A DNA stretch of 64,000 nucleotides from Billgrantia antri (GCF_019430905.1 NZ_JAHYCA010000005.1:124001-188000), one strand, 5' to 3'; numbered from the stretch's first letter, positions 1 through 8,600 are shown. The notes: generated by a model not told the origin, from the sequence alone. Made by a program: numbers and translations.

Positions 1-129
1 GTCTGTCCCGAACTCTCGGTGGAAGAGATCATCAAGAGCGCCCTGCCATTCGTCGCCGTGCAGTTCCTCGTGCTGATGCTGTTCGTATTCATGCCCAGCA
101 TCAGCCTGTGGTTGCCGGGGCTGATGTAG
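1..129 (+). CDS. TRAP transporter large permease, C-terminal end (partial)
   Basis: An open frame runs in from the window edge and stops at a TAG at 127-129. The 42 visible residues are a hydrophobic helix (ALPFVAVQFLVLMLFVFMPS) ending in WLPGLM, which is how DctM-type TRAP large permeases usually end (a final transmembrane segment followed by a short LP/LPxxL tail). The next gene is a TRAP substrate-binding protein and the one after is the small permease, which supports the call. The order M-P-Q is less common than P-Q-M. Only the tail is visible, so identity rests mostly on context. Confidence 0.75.
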   Translation, partial: VCPELSVEEIIKSALPFVAVQFLVLMLFVFMPSISLWLPGLM

Positions 130-187
130 CCCCGGCGTAGCAACGTCAGTGAAATGAACCGCTACAACAACAAGCAGGAGATTCACC

Positions 188-1234
188 ATGACCTTGTCCC
201 GTCGCCAAGTCCTGAAGTACGGCACCTTCGCCACCGCCGGCGCAACCCTGTTCGGCACCCAGAGCCTGTTCGCTCCCCACAGCCGAGCCGCCACCACTCT
301 CACCGGGGTCACCTATCTGCCAGATTCCTACAAGGCATTGACCTACGGCTCCAATCGCTTCGTGGAGATGCTCCAGGAAAACGGCGGCGACGTGCTGTCG
401 GTGGAGTTCTACGATTCCGGCCAGTTGCTCAAGGTGGACGAACAGCTTCCCGCGCTGCGCGCGCGCAGCATCGACTTCATGTTCCACACCTTCTCCTACA
501 TCACCCGCTCGATCCCCATTCTCGGCGTGACCGGCCTTCCCGGCGTGGTGGGCGAGCTCTACCGTCACCCGGAACGCCTGCGTCAGGGCAGCCCGCTCAT
601 GGAGCTGATCAACGAGGTGTTGGCCGAAGAGAACCTCTACATGCTCACCTCCGGTGGCGGCATTCTCGAGCCCGAGTACCTGTGGAGTACAGAGGCAAGC
701 CCGATCCGCAGGCTCGATGAGGTACGCGGCAAGAAGGTTCGCATCGTCGGCTTCGAGGCCACGCAGGCCTTCGAACCCTACAACGTGGGTGCGACCCGCA
801 TCCCCTCCTCGGAAACCTACATGGCACTGCAGCGCGGCACCGTGGATGCGGGCATCTTCAACATCTCGACCGTCATCGGACGCAGCCTCCAGGAGCAGCT
901 CAAGTACTGCTACAAGCTACCGATCACCGGCTTCTCGGTGGCGCCGTTCATGCTGCGTGACACCTGGGACAATCTCGATGACGACGTCCGCGGTGTGCTG
1001 CAGCAGGCCGCCGACTGGTACGACGAGAACTTCATCGAACACTGCAACAACGACATCTATCCCAACGAGTACTGGCCGCAGGTGGAAGAGGCAGGCGTCG
1101 AGATCATCGAGCCCACGGAGGAAGATATCGAGACCTTCAATGCCGGCGTCCAGGATGTCTGGGACCACTGGAAGGGTGAGGTCGGCGAAGAAGTCGGCAG
1201 CCGTGCCATTGCACTGGCCCTGGGCGAGGCATGA
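188..1234 (+). CDS. TRAP transporter substrate-binding protein (DctP family), Tat-exported
   Basis: A 348-residue DctP-type periplasmic binding protein that would capture a carboxylate and hand it to the DctQM membrane pair. The N-terminus carries a twin-arginine signal (SRRQVLK, residues 4-10), a hydrophobic stretch and a likely cleavage after SRAA near residue 36, so export in folded form by Tat is expected. The mature part has the family's typical pattern: an YKALTYGSNRF segment at the start, then a GKKVRIVG segment and EPYNVGATRIPSSETYMALQRGTVDA, where the conserved Arg of the region that binds the ligand carboxylate would lie. The length is typical. It is followed immediately by the small permease, with which it overlaps at ATGA. 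The actual ligand cannot be read from sequence; the downstream aconitase-like and HMG-CoA-lyase-like enzymes suggest a di- or tricarboxylate (inference). Confidence 0.9.
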   Translation: MTLSRRQVLKYGTFATAGATLFGTQSLFAPHSRAATTLTGVTYLPDSYKALTYGSNRFVEMLQENGGDVLSVEFYDSGQLLKVDEQLPALRARSIDFMFHTFSYITRSIPILGVTGLPGVVGELYRHPERLRQGSPLMELINEVLAEENLYMLTSGGGILEPEYLWSTEASPIRRLDEVRGKKVRIVGFEATQAFEPYNVGATRIPSSETYMALQRGTVDAGIFNISTVIGRSLQEQLKYCYKLPITGFSVAPFMLRDTWDNLDDDVRGVLQQAADWYDENFIEHCNNDIYPNEYWPQVEEAGVEIIEPTEEDIETFNAGVQDVWDHWKGEVGEEVGSRAIALALGEA

Positions 1235-1245
1235 GGAGAGCGCCC

Positions 1246-1764
1246 ATGACCGCTTCTGCCACGCGCAGCTGGGACGGCCTGATGGCCGTCCTGCGCTGGA
1301 CCTCGATGGCGGTGCTGGTGTTCATGATGGTGTCGATCTGCTACGACGCCATCATGCGCTACGCCTTCGCGGCCCCGACCAGCTGGAGCCTGGAGATCAA
1401 CTCCTTCCTGCTGGTCTACCTGGCCGTGATCGGTGCTGCCGAAGCCCAGCGCCACGACGCGCATATACGCATTACTTTCTTCAAGGACAAGCTGCCGCCA
1501 CGCAGCCGCGCCGCGATCGACATCGCCACGGGTCTGCTCGGCATGGTGTTCTGCGCCATCATGGTGTGGCGCGGGGGCATCATGGCCCACCAGGCCTTCG
1601 AATATGGCGAGCGCGTCTCGAGTTCGCTGGGCACGCCAATGGTCTTTCCCTACGCTCTGCTACCCATCGGCTTTGCCATGCTCGGCCTGCAGTTCCTGAT
1701 GGATGCCGTGCGCGCCCTGCCCCGACTGCGCCACGATCTCGACCAGGAGGTGCCGCATGGCTGA
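1246..1764 (+). CDS. TRAP transporter small permease (DctQ family)
   Basis: A protein of 172 residues with four predicted membrane helices (around residues 15-35, 50-70, 90-110 and 130-155), as expected of DctQ, the small membrane subunit that works with DctM and a periplasmic binding protein. The region AAPTSWSLEINSFLLVYLAVIG followed by RHDAHIRITFF is typical of the family. An upstream ATG at 1231 overlaps the binding-protein stop as ATGA, but the ATG at 1246 is preceded by AGGAG at good spacing and starts with the more usual MTASATRSWDG, so I chose 1246. The gene overlaps the next frame slightly: the aconitase start lies at 1757, before this stop at 1764, indicating translational coupling. 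Confidence 0.85.
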   Translation: MTASATRSWDGLMAVLRWTSMAVLVFMMVSICYDAIMRYAFAAPTSWSLEINSFLLVYLAVIGAAEAQRHDAHIRITFFKDKLPPRSRAAIDIATGLLGMVFCAIMVWRGGIMAHQAFEYGERVSSSLGTPMVFPYALLPIGFAMLGLQFLMDAVRALPRLRHDLDQEVPHG

Positions 1765-3718
1765 CACCCTGAGTCACAAGCTGATCCGGAGCCACCTGGT
1801 GGGTGGCGAGATGGAACCAGGTCAGGAGATTGCCCTGCGCATGGATCAGGCGCTGCTGCAGGACATTCTCGGCACCCTGGTCATGCTCGAGCTCGACGCC
1901 ATGGGCCTGGAACGAGTTCACACCACGCCCAGCGTGCAATACATCGACCATACCCTGCTGCAGCCGGACAACATCAACGCCGATGCCCACCTGTTCCTGA
2001 AGAGCGCCTGCGAACGCCTCGGCGTGTGGTACAGCGGGCCGGGCAACGGCATCAGTCACCCCGTACACATGGAGCGTTTCGGCGTGCCCGGCCAGAGCCT
2101 GGTGGGCTGCGACAGCCACACCACTGCCGCCGGCGCCCTGGGCATGCTAGCCATCGGTGCCGGTGGCATCGAGGTGGCCATGGCCATGGCCGGCGAGCCG
2201 CTTTACCTGCCGATGCCCGAGGTCATCGGCGTCCGCCTGGAGGGCGAGCTGCCCGAGTGGGTCAGTGCCAAAGATGTGATTCTCGAGCTGCTGCGCCGCC
2301 ACGGCGTCGCCGGAGCCAGGAACTGCATTCTCGAGTACCACGGCCCCGGCCTGGCCGCCCTGGACGCCATGGATCGCCATGTGCTGGCCAACATGGGGAC
2401 CGAAATGGGCGCCACTGCCAGCGTCTTTCCCAGCGATGCGGTGACTCGCGATTTCCTGCGTTCGCGCAGCCGCGAGGCCGACTGGCAGCCGCTGGCTGCC
2501 GACTCGGGCTGTCGCTATGAGCGCGACGAGCTTATCGACCTCGCGACGCTGGAGCCGCTGATCGCGCTGCCCTCCAGCCCCGACAAGGTGGTCCCTGTCG
2601 CCCAGGTCGCGGGAGAGCCGCTGCATCAGGCCTATATCGGCTCCTCCGGCAATCCCGGCTATCGCGATTTCGCGGTGGTGGCCGAGATCGTCAAGGGGCA
2701 CCGCGTGTCCAGCGAGGTTTCGCTGGACATCAACCCCTCGACTCGACAGGTGCTGTCTGCGCTGATCTCCGAAGGCCACCTCACCGCCCTGGTCGAAGCC
2801 GGCGCGCGCCTGCACCAGCCGGGCTGCAACGGCTGTATCGGCATGGGTCAGGCCCCCGCGGCCGGGCGCAACAGCCTGCGCACCGTACCGCGTAACTTCC
2901 CCGGTCGCTCCGGCACCCGGGAGGACAGCGTCTTCCTGTGCAGCCCGGAAACCGCAGCGGCCTCTGCCCTGACGGGCACGATCACCGACCCGCGCACCCT
3001 TGCCATGCCCTACCCGCGCGTGCGCGAGCCGGCGCGCATGACGCTAAGCGACAACTGGTTCGTGCCGCCGCTGCCTCCCGAGCGCGCACGGCACGTGTCG
3101 CTGCTCGCCACCGACAACACGCCGCCGCTACCGGTGCTGAACCCGCCGCCCGAGCGCATCGAGGTTCCCATCCTGCTCAAGACCGGCGACAACGTCTCGA
3201 CCGACGACATCATGCCCGCCGGCGCACGCGTGCTGCCGCTGTGGAGCAACGTCCATGCTTCGGCCGAGCACACCTTCGAGGCGCTGGCCCCGGATTACGT
3301 GGCCCGCGCCAGGGAGCGCGGCGATGCGGGGCACGCCATCATCGGCGGCAGCAACTACGGGCAGGGCTCGAGTCGCGAGAACGCCGCGCTGGTGCCACGA
3401 CTGCTCGGCCTGCAGGTGGTGATTGCCAAAAGCATTGCGCGGATCCACTGGCAGAACTTGCCCTGCTTCGGGGTGTTGCCGCTGACCTTCGCCGACCCGA
3501 CGGATTACGACCGGATCGAGCAGGGGCAGACTCTGGTCATCGACGACCTGCCTCGCCAATTGGCCGCCGGAGGGCGCCTCCAGGCCACGCTCGACGGCGC
3601 TTCGCTCGAGCTCGTGCATGAGCTGAGCCCGCGCCAGGTGGCCATTCTAACCGCCGGCGGTGTGATCAACTGGCTACGGCAACGCGGTACCTCGTCTACC
3701 AAGGAGAGCGTGTCATGA
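1757..3718 (+). CDS. Aconitase-family hydro-lyase (Aquifex-type, 653 aa)
   Basis: A single-chain aconitase/isopropylmalate-dehydratase superfamily enzyme that isomerises a hydroxy-carboxylate through dehydration and rehydration on a [4Fe-4S] cluster. The three cluster cysteines are visible: C118 in GCDSHTT, and C357 and C360 in GCNGCIGMG. The C-terminal swivel domain (about residues 460-640) contains NVSTDDIMPAG and GGSNYGQGSSREN, the substrate-binding loops. At 653 residues it is shorter than AcnA (about 890) and matches the short putative aconitases first named from Aquifex. The start at 1757 follows AGGAGG; the frame is open further upstream but overlaps dctQ. It sits between a TRAP transporter and an HMG-CoA-lyase-type enzyme and overlaps both neighbours, so it is probably a pathway enzyme acting on a substituted citrate- or malate-like acid rather than the TCA-cycle aconitase. 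The substrate is unknown. Confidence 0.85.
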   Translation: MADTLSHKLIRSHLVGGEMEPGQEIALRMDQALLQDILGTLVMLELDAMGLERVHTTPSVQYIDHTLLQPDNINADAHLFLKSACERLGVWYSGPGNGISHPVHMERFGVPGQSLVGCDSHTTAAGALGMLAIGAGGIEVAMAMAGEPLYLPMPEVIGVRLEGELPEWVSAKDVILELLRRHGVAGARNCILEYHGPGLAALDAMDRHVLANMGTEMGATASVFPSDAVTRDFLRSRSREADWQPLAADSGCRYERDELIDLATLEPLIALPSSPDKVVPVAQVAGEPLHQAYIGSSGNPGYRDFAVVAEIVKGHRVSSEVSLDINPSTRQVLSALISEGHLTALVEAGARLHQPGCNGCIGMGQAPAAGRNSLRTVPRNFPGRSGTREDSVFLCSPETAAASALTGTITDPRTLAMPYPRVREPARMTLSDNWFVPPLPPERARHVSLLATDNTPPLPVLNPPPERIEVPILLKTGDNVSTDDIMPAGARVLPLWSNVHASAEHTFEALAPDYVARARERGDAGHAIIGGSNYGQGSSRENAALVPRLLGLQVVIAKSIARIHWQNLPCFGVLPLTFADPTDYDRIEQGQTLVIDDLPRQLAAGGRLQATLDGASLELVHELSPRQVAILTAGGVINWLRQRGTSSTKESVS

Positions 3719-4647
3719 CGGCACTCAAGCCACCGCCACACGTGGAAATCGTCGAGGTCGCCCCCCGTGACGGCTTCCAGTCGATTCGCGACCCGCTGCC
3801 CACCGTCGACAAGCGGCGCTGCATCGAGGCGCTGCTCGACGCCGGGGTGACGCGCCTGGAGATCGGCTCTTTCGTCAGCCCCAAGGCCATCCCGCAGATG
3901 GCGGACACTGGCACACTGGTGGCGGCCTTCGCCGACCGACCTGACGTGCGCCTCTCGGCGCTGGTGCCCAATCTCAAGGGCGCCGAACTGGCGCTAGCCT
4001 GCGGCATCCGCGAGGTGGTCTACGTGGTCTCGGTATCGGAGTCGCACAACCACAGCAATGTGCGGCGCAGCCCCGACGAGTCGCTGGAAGACCTGGGCCG
4101 GGTCATCGAGTGCCTGCGCCAGAGCGAAGGCACCCGCTTGCGCCTTGACCTGGGCACAAGCTTCGACTGCCCTTTCGAGGGCACCGTTACCTGGCAGCAG
4201 GTCGGTCGCGTGCTCGGCAGGGCGCTCGAATTGGTCGGCGATCTGCCGCTGGAGGTGGCCCTGTGCGACACCACCGGCCGCGCCAGCCCCTACCAGGTGG
4301 CCGACCACTTCTCCCGCCTGCGTGAGGGTCACGCTCATCCGGGGCTGGCTTGGGCCTTCCATGGCCACGATACCTACGGCATGGGCGTGGCCAATGCGTT
4401 GTTCGCCATCCACCATGGTGCCACGGCGGTGGACACCGCCTGTGCAGGCCTGGGCGGCTGCCCCTTCGCCCCCGGCGCCACCGGCAACACCGCCACCGAG
4501 GACCTGCTCTACGCCCTGAACGGTGGCGAGGTAGAGACCGGAATTTCACTGCCGAAGCTGCTCGAAGCCGCCGACCGGATCGCCGCGCTACCCGGCGGCC
4601 AGACCGCCAGCCACCTGCGTCAGGTTCCCCGCGAGAAGGTTTGCTGA
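3715..4647 (+). CDS. Hydroxymethylglutaryl-CoA lyase family enzyme
   Basis: A DRE-TIM metallolyase of 310 residues in the MvaB/HMG-CoA lyase group, which cleaves a 3-hydroxy-3-alkyl-glutaryl-CoA-type thioester to acetyl-CoA plus a keto acid. Visible features are EVAPRDGFQS near residue 15 (the R-D pair of the active site), FHGHDTYGMG (metal-binding HxH), and the loop GLGGCPFAPGATGN, whose cysteine is the catalytic-loop cysteine in HMG-CoA lyases. The length is normal. The ATG overlaps the aconitase stop (ATGA). No CoA ligase or CoA transferase is visible in the window, although the substrate must be a CoA thioester; it may lie upstream of position 1. Leucine-catabolic partners (methylcrotonyl-CoA carboxylase and others) are absent, so a role in leucine breakdown is not supported by context. 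Confidence 0.85.
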   Translation: MTALKPPPHVEIVEVAPRDGFQSIRDPLPTVDKRRCIEALLDAGVTRLEIGSFVSPKAIPQMADTGTLVAAFADRPDVRLSALVPNLKGAELALACGIREVVYVVSVSESHNHSNVRRSPDESLEDLGRVIECLRQSEGTRLRLDLGTSFDCPFEGTVTWQQVGRVLGRALELVGDLPLEVALCDTTGRASPYQVADHFSRLREGHAHPGLAWAFHGHDTYGMGVANALFAIHHGATAVDTACAGLGGCPFAPGATGNTATEDLLYALNGGEVETGISLPKLLEAADRIAALPGGQTASHLRQVPREKVC

Positions 4648-4651
4648 CGCC

Positions 4652-5848
4652 GTGCCGCTGATCGTCCTGCTGGCCACCACCCTGGTGCTGGCCTTCTCCT
4701 CGCTGGTGGCGCTTTTTCCTGCCGCCATCGCCCCGGAACTGGCAGCAGCGCTGGGAGTCTCCTCGGCCACGGTGGGCCTGCAGGTCAGCCTGATCTTCGC
4801 CGGCGCCATGCTGTCATCGATGATCGGCGGGCCGTTGACCCGACGCCTGGGCCCGTGCCGTACCAGTCAGCTCTCGCTGGGCCTGTTGGGCAGCGCGGCC
4901 GCTCTGCTGGCCATTCCGTCGCTGCCGCTCTTCGCGCTGGCCTCCCTGATTGCCGGACTGGGCTACGGCATGACCAACCCTTCCGCCTCGGTGCTGCTGG
5001 TGCGCTTCACCCCAGCCGAGCATCGCGGGCTGATCTTCTCGCTCAAGCAGGCCGGCGTGCCACTCGGCGGGGTGTTGGCCGGCGCCAGCGCCCCGGCACT
5101 TGCCCTGACGGCGGGCTGGCAGGCCGGCCTGCTCACGCTCACGGGGTTGGCAGCGGGGGGGATTCTCGCCCTCCAGCGCACACGGCAAGAGTGGGACGAC
5201 CAGCGAGAACCGCGGACCCAACTGCTCGTCACCCCCTTTGCCGGTCTGCTGCTGGTATGGCGGCAGCGCGCGCTGCGCCATGTCGCCCTGCTCAGCCTGT
5301 GCTTCTCGGCCATCCAGCTGTCGGTCTCGGCCTTTACCGTGGCCCTGTTGGTCGAGGATCTCGCCTTCGGCCTGGTGCAAGCCGGCCTGGTGATGTCTGC
5401 GGTGCAGATCAGCGGTGTGGCGGGGCGCATCGGCTGGGGCTGGGTCGGCGATCGCCTGGGCGACCGCCTGAACACACTCGCCATCATTGCCTGCACGACC
5501 GCCGCAGGCGCCTTGCTCGTGGCGGTGATGACGCCGGCCTGGCCACAGTGGCTGGTGGCCGCGCTACTGTGTCTGCTGAGTCTCTCTTCATTGGGCTGGA
5601 ACGGTGTCTTCATGGCCGAGATCACCCACCTGGCCCCACCCGAGCGCATCGCCGACGCGGCCGGTGGCTGCCTGGTGTTCACCTACAGCGGTGTCCTGCT
5701 GGGGCTGCCACTGGTCACCCTGCTGCACGGCCTGGTTGGACGCTACACCCCGCTGTTCGCCCTGCTGGGAGGAATCTCGCTGCTCGGACTGTGGCTGATT
5801 CGCCAGGCTCGCCGGGCGCTGATCTTGCGTACCGCGGATGCTGCCTAG
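4652..5848 (+). CDS. MFS transporter
   Basis: A 398-residue major facilitator protein with about twelve hydrophobic segments. The loop between helices 2 and 3 reads GGPLTRRLGPCRTSQLSLG, a variant of the MFS motif A, and the equivalent loop in the second half is GRIGWGWVGDRLGDRLN, a clear motif A (GxxxDRxGDR). Translation starts at a GTG at 4652, four bases after the lyase stop, with GAGAAGG upstream. It is the last gene of the operon and meets the cytochrome gene tail to tail. It could export a pathway product or import an alternative substrate; its specificity is not visible. Confidence 0.85.
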   Translation: MPLIVLLATTLVLAFSSLVALFPAAIAPELAAALGVSSATVGLQVSLIFAGAMLSSMIGGPLTRRLGPCRTSQLSLGLLGSAAALLAIPSLPLFALASLIAGLGYGMTNPSASVLLVRFTPAEHRGLIFSLKQAGVPLGGVLAGASAPALALTAGWQAGLLTLTGLAAGGILALQRTRQEWDDQREPRTQLLVTPFAGLLLVWRQRALRHVALLSLCFSAIQLSVSAFTVALLVEDLAFGLVQAGLVMSAVQISGVAGRIGWGWVGDRLGDRLNTLAIIACTTAAGALLVAVMTPAWPQWLVAALLCLLSLSSLGWNGVFMAEITHLAPPERIADAAGGCLVFTYSGVLLGLPLVTLLHGLVGRYTPLFALLGGISLLGLWLIRQARRALILRTADAA

Positions 5849-5875
5849 CGCCATGTCGAGAGGCAACCAGGTCAG

Positions 5876-6961
5876 TCACTGCCGCCGTTGCGCCGGCACT
5901 TCCACCTCGATGCGCTCCGCCAGGCTGGCGAGACTGTCGTGAAGCAGTTGCAGTACATAGCCGGAATTGTGCACGTAGGCACCGGGATCCTTCTTTGAGA
6001 ACTGGAAGTTGTAGGCCGCCTTCAGCAGCCGCGGCGTCCAGCTCTGGTAGCGGTTGGGGAAAACGGCTTCGTCGGCGCTGATGTCACCGTCGCCGTCGGT
6101 GTCGAGGAAGAAGTAGGGGAAGGTTGCCGCAGCGTAGCCGATCGGTTCTCCCGAAACCTCCGCGGCGTAGCGAAAGATCGCCTCGCCGAGGCGGGTGCGG
6201 AGGGTCTCGATCTCACCGTGAATGCCTTCGGCGGTGTCGCCATCGCCGTCGAAGTCGCCGTGGCGGGTGCGGATCGCGGTGATCTCATCGACACCGCGGT
6301 GACAGGTCAGGCACGGCTCGGTCGCGACCTCGGTCGTGTGTGGATCGTGGCACGAGGTGCAGGTGCTCGCGCTGGGCACATGATGGAAGCGGCCGACATA
6401 ATCGCGCCCGGCATACTGGAATCCACCGCGGACGTGCGCGCCGTGCATCGTCGCCGCCGCGACGGCGTAATGAACGTTGATGAAACCGAGCTCGGAAACG
6501 ACCGCGTCCTCGTCGAGACCCTCGATCCGTTCGGCAACCGTGTCAGTGGACGCACGGCCCTGATGGCAGACCGAGCAGACCGCCGACTCGCCCAACGCCG
6601 CGACGCTGACGCCCGACGGAAACGCCACCTCATCGAGCTCATGCGCGGCGGAGGTATGACAGGAGGCACAGCCGATCGGCACATTGATCGCTGCGGGGGC
6701 ATCGACGACGCCTGCCGTACTGCCGTCGGCACCCAGGTAGTCGATGAAACCCGCTTCGGAGTGACAGGTCGCACAAGTCGTCGGCACTTCACCCTCGGCG
6801 TTCCAGTGCGTAAATGCAGGCGAACGATAGTCGCCGTGCGGCGCCGCGAGCCACGCCTCAACGATTGAGGAGATGGCTGCATCCTCCTTCTGTGCCAAGG
6901 CAGTAGATGCCAGGGCAAGCGTCGCAACGACCGCGATGCGATGGATAGCTGGTCTGAACAC
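5876..6961 (-). CDS. Multiheme c-type cytochrome with EF-hand-like loops
   Basis: A 361-residue periplasmic protein starting at a GTG preceded by AGGAGG. Residues 1-23 form a Sec signal peptide ending in ASTALA. Five CXXCH haem-attachment motifs are visible: CATCH, CASCH, CSVCH, CTSCH and CLTCH, all between about residues 60 and 225, with extra histidines that could be distal ligands. The C-terminal third carries two acidic loops, DFDGDGDTAE and DTDGDGDISADE; the second fits the EF-hand calcium loop pattern. The protein resembles doubled-CXXCH and cytochrome c3/c7-type electron carriers, but I cannot assign a named family. It is divergently transcribed from a ferric-reductase-type membrane flavoprotein 110 bp away, so an electron-transfer partnership is plausible (inference). 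Confidence 0.8.
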   Translation of the reverse strand: MFRPAIHRIAVVATLALASTALAQKEDAAISSIVEAWLAAPHGDYRSPAFTHWNAEGEVPTTCATCHSEAGFIDYLGADGSTAGVVDAPAAINVPIGCASCHTSAAHELDEVAFPSGVSVAALGESAVCSVCHQGRASTDTVAERIEGLDEDAVVSELGFINVHYAVAAATMHGAHVRGGFQYAGRDYVGRFHHVPSASTCTSCHDPHTTEVATEPCLTCHRGVDEITAIRTRHGDFDGDGDTAEGIHGEIETLRTRLGEAIFRYAAEVSGEPIGYAAATFPYFFLDTDGDGDISADEAVFPNRYQSWTPRLLKAAYNFQFSKKDPGAYVHNSGYVLQLLHDSLASLAERIEVEVPAQRRQ

Positions 6962-7038
6962 AGGCCACCTCCTGCTGCCCCGCGACCTGTTGCCACGGGC
7001 GCCCGATGCCCGTGTAGTGCGGGTTTGGTCTATCTTCG

Positions 7039-7066
7039 ATCATAGACGAGGGGCTTACATTCGGAA
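7039..7066 (-). promoter_or_regulatory. Possible sigma70-type promoter for the multiheme cytochrome
   Basis: Read on the minus strand, TTCCGA (7066-7061) and TATGAT (7044-7039) are separated by 16 bases, about 70 bases upstream of the GTG start. The -10 is good and the -35 weak. It lies in the 110-bp divergent region shared with the ferric-reductase gene, so both genes may be controlled from here. Confidence 0.4.
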
Positions 7067-7071
7067 ACACG

Positions 7072-8544
7072 ATGACAAACCCCATAAACAGCGCCTTCCA
7101 TGAAGCCGGCCGTCATGCGATTCGCCTGCCTGGGCCCGCGTTTGCCGCCTTCTACCTCGGCATCGTCTTGCTGCCGCTCGCGGTGGCGCTGTTCAGCCGC
7201 GCCGCGCCGGCCGATCCATGGGAGCGCACGGCTGCGGCTCTCGGCATGATTGCCGTCGTCGCTATGGCGGTGCAGTTCGTGACCTCGGGTCGCTTCAATC
7301 GCGTCTCGTGCCATCTCGGCATCGACAGGATCATGGCGTTCCATAAGATCGCAGCGTGGTGGGTACTGGTCGCCGTGGTACTGCATCCGCTGTTCTATGT
7401 ACTGCCCACCTGGCTCGAGGCGCCTGCGCTAGGGTACGAGCGGCTCGAGGCCTACCTGACCTCGCCGCACTACCGCAGTGGCGTCGTGGCCTGGGCCGCC
7501 TTCGCCCTGCTGCTCGTCACCTCGCTGCTGCGCGAGCGGCTGCCATGGCGCTACGAGCTCTGGCGGGCCACTCATCTGCCGCTCGGCGTCCTGGCGGTGG
7601 CAGGCAGCCTGCACCACGCACTCACGGCGGGTCGGTTCACGGTTGCATCGCCGCTGCCGCCCCTCTGGTTCGCAACGGGCGCCGCTGTCGCGGTGGTCGT
7701 CGGTGTGCTCTATGGCTGGCGTTGGCTCAAGCTGCACCGGCGGCCATGGCGACTCACCGGCGTCTCGCGCGTCGCCGACCGGATGTGGGAGTTGCATGTC
7801 GAGCCCGCCCCTGGGACGCCACCCCTGGACTATCGTGCCGGCCAGTTCGTCTGGCTGACCGTCGGGCGGCAACGGTTTCCTCTCTTCGACCACCCCTTCT
7901 CGCTTTCCGACAGCCCACACGATCCCGGCGCCAGGCTGATCATCAAGGAGGTGGGCGACTTCACCAGCAGAGTGGGCGAACTCGAGCCCGGCACGCCGCT
8001 CGGACTCGACGGGCCCTACGGCGAGTTCGTGCTGGAGGGCAGCGATGCCGAGGCCGTGATACTGATCGCGGGCGGCGTCGGCATCGCACCGATCATGGGC
8101 CTGCTACGCGACATGCTAGCGCGGGGCGAGCGGCGTCCCGTGCGGCTCGCCTACGCCGTGGGTGCCCCGGCTAACTTCGCCTGCCTCGACGAGATCAAGG
8201 CGGTCCGCATGCACCTCGACCTTTGCGTGCTCCTGCTTTCTGAAGCCCCCGCCCCGGGCTACCGCGGCGAGGTCGGCCGGCTCGATCGGCAACGGCTGTC
8301 CACGCTTCTCGAAGGGTTCGACCCGACACGCTCTGTCGTGCTCATGTGCGGACCCGGCGGAATGGTCACGGCGGTCTCGGACGCGCTTCTCGACGTGGGC
8401 ATGCCGATGGACCGCATTATCTACGAGCGCTTCGACTATGCCGCCGGTTCGTCGCGCCAGGATCGGCGACGCGCCCGCCGCCTTGCCGCTATCGGCGTCG
8501 GTCTGGCGCTGGGGGTGGCAATGTTCGCGCTGGCCAGCATTTGA
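7072..8544 (+). CDS. Ferric-reductase-like transmembrane flavohaem oxidoreductase
   Basis: A 490-residue protein with an N-terminal ferric-reductase-type membrane domain (about residues 20-215, six hydrophobic segments) and a C-terminal ferredoxin-NADP reductase-like module. In the membrane domain the haem-ligand pairs are visible: H(x13)H in HKIAAWWVLVAVVLH, and a second pair in HLPLGVLAVAGSLHH, which fits two stacked b-haems. The FAD-binding segment reads HPFSLSDSP, and the nucleotide-binding segments are AGGVGIAPIMGLLR and LMCGPGGMV. A last hydrophobic helix (IGVGLALGVAMFALAS) closes the protein. It would pass electrons from NAD(P)H across the inner membrane to an acceptor. Its divergent neighbour is a periplasmic multiheme cytochrome. 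It could be a metal reductase or a component of another membrane redox chain; the acceptor is not visible. Confidence 0.85.
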   Translation: MTNPINSAFHEAGRHAIRLPGPAFAAFYLGIVLLPLAVALFSRAAPADPWERTAAALGMIAVVAMAVQFVTSGRFNRVSCHLGIDRIMAFHKIAAWWVLVAVVLHPLFYVLPTWLEAPALGYERLEAYLTSPHYRSGVVAWAAFALLLVTSLLRERLPWRYELWRATHLPLGVLAVAGSLHHALTAGRFTVASPLPPLWFATGAAVAVVVGVLYGWRWLKLHRRPWRLTGVSRVADRMWELHVEPAPGTPPLDYRAGQFVWLTVGRQRFPLFDHPFSLSDSPHDPGARLIIKEVGDFTSRVGELEPGTPLGLDGPYGEFVLEGSDAEAVILIAGGVGIAPIMGLLRDMLARGERRPVRLAYAVGAPANFACLDEIKAVRMHLDLCVLLLSEAPAPGYRGEVGRLDRQRLSTLLEGFDPTRSVVLMCGPGGMVTAVSDALLDVGMPMDRIIYERFDYAAGSSRQDRRRARRLAAIGVGLALGVAMFALASI

Positions 8545-8600
8545 GCGGTGCAAATGCTGGCCAGGCGATTATGCTCTGACAGCTTCCGCACAGCAGGCAC

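Noticed and set aside
3715..4647. Leucine-catabolic HMG-CoA lyase
   Set aside because: No methylcrotonyl-CoA carboxylase, isovaleryl-CoA dehydrogenase or methylglutaconyl-CoA hydratase is adjacent; the operon partners are an aconitase and transporters.
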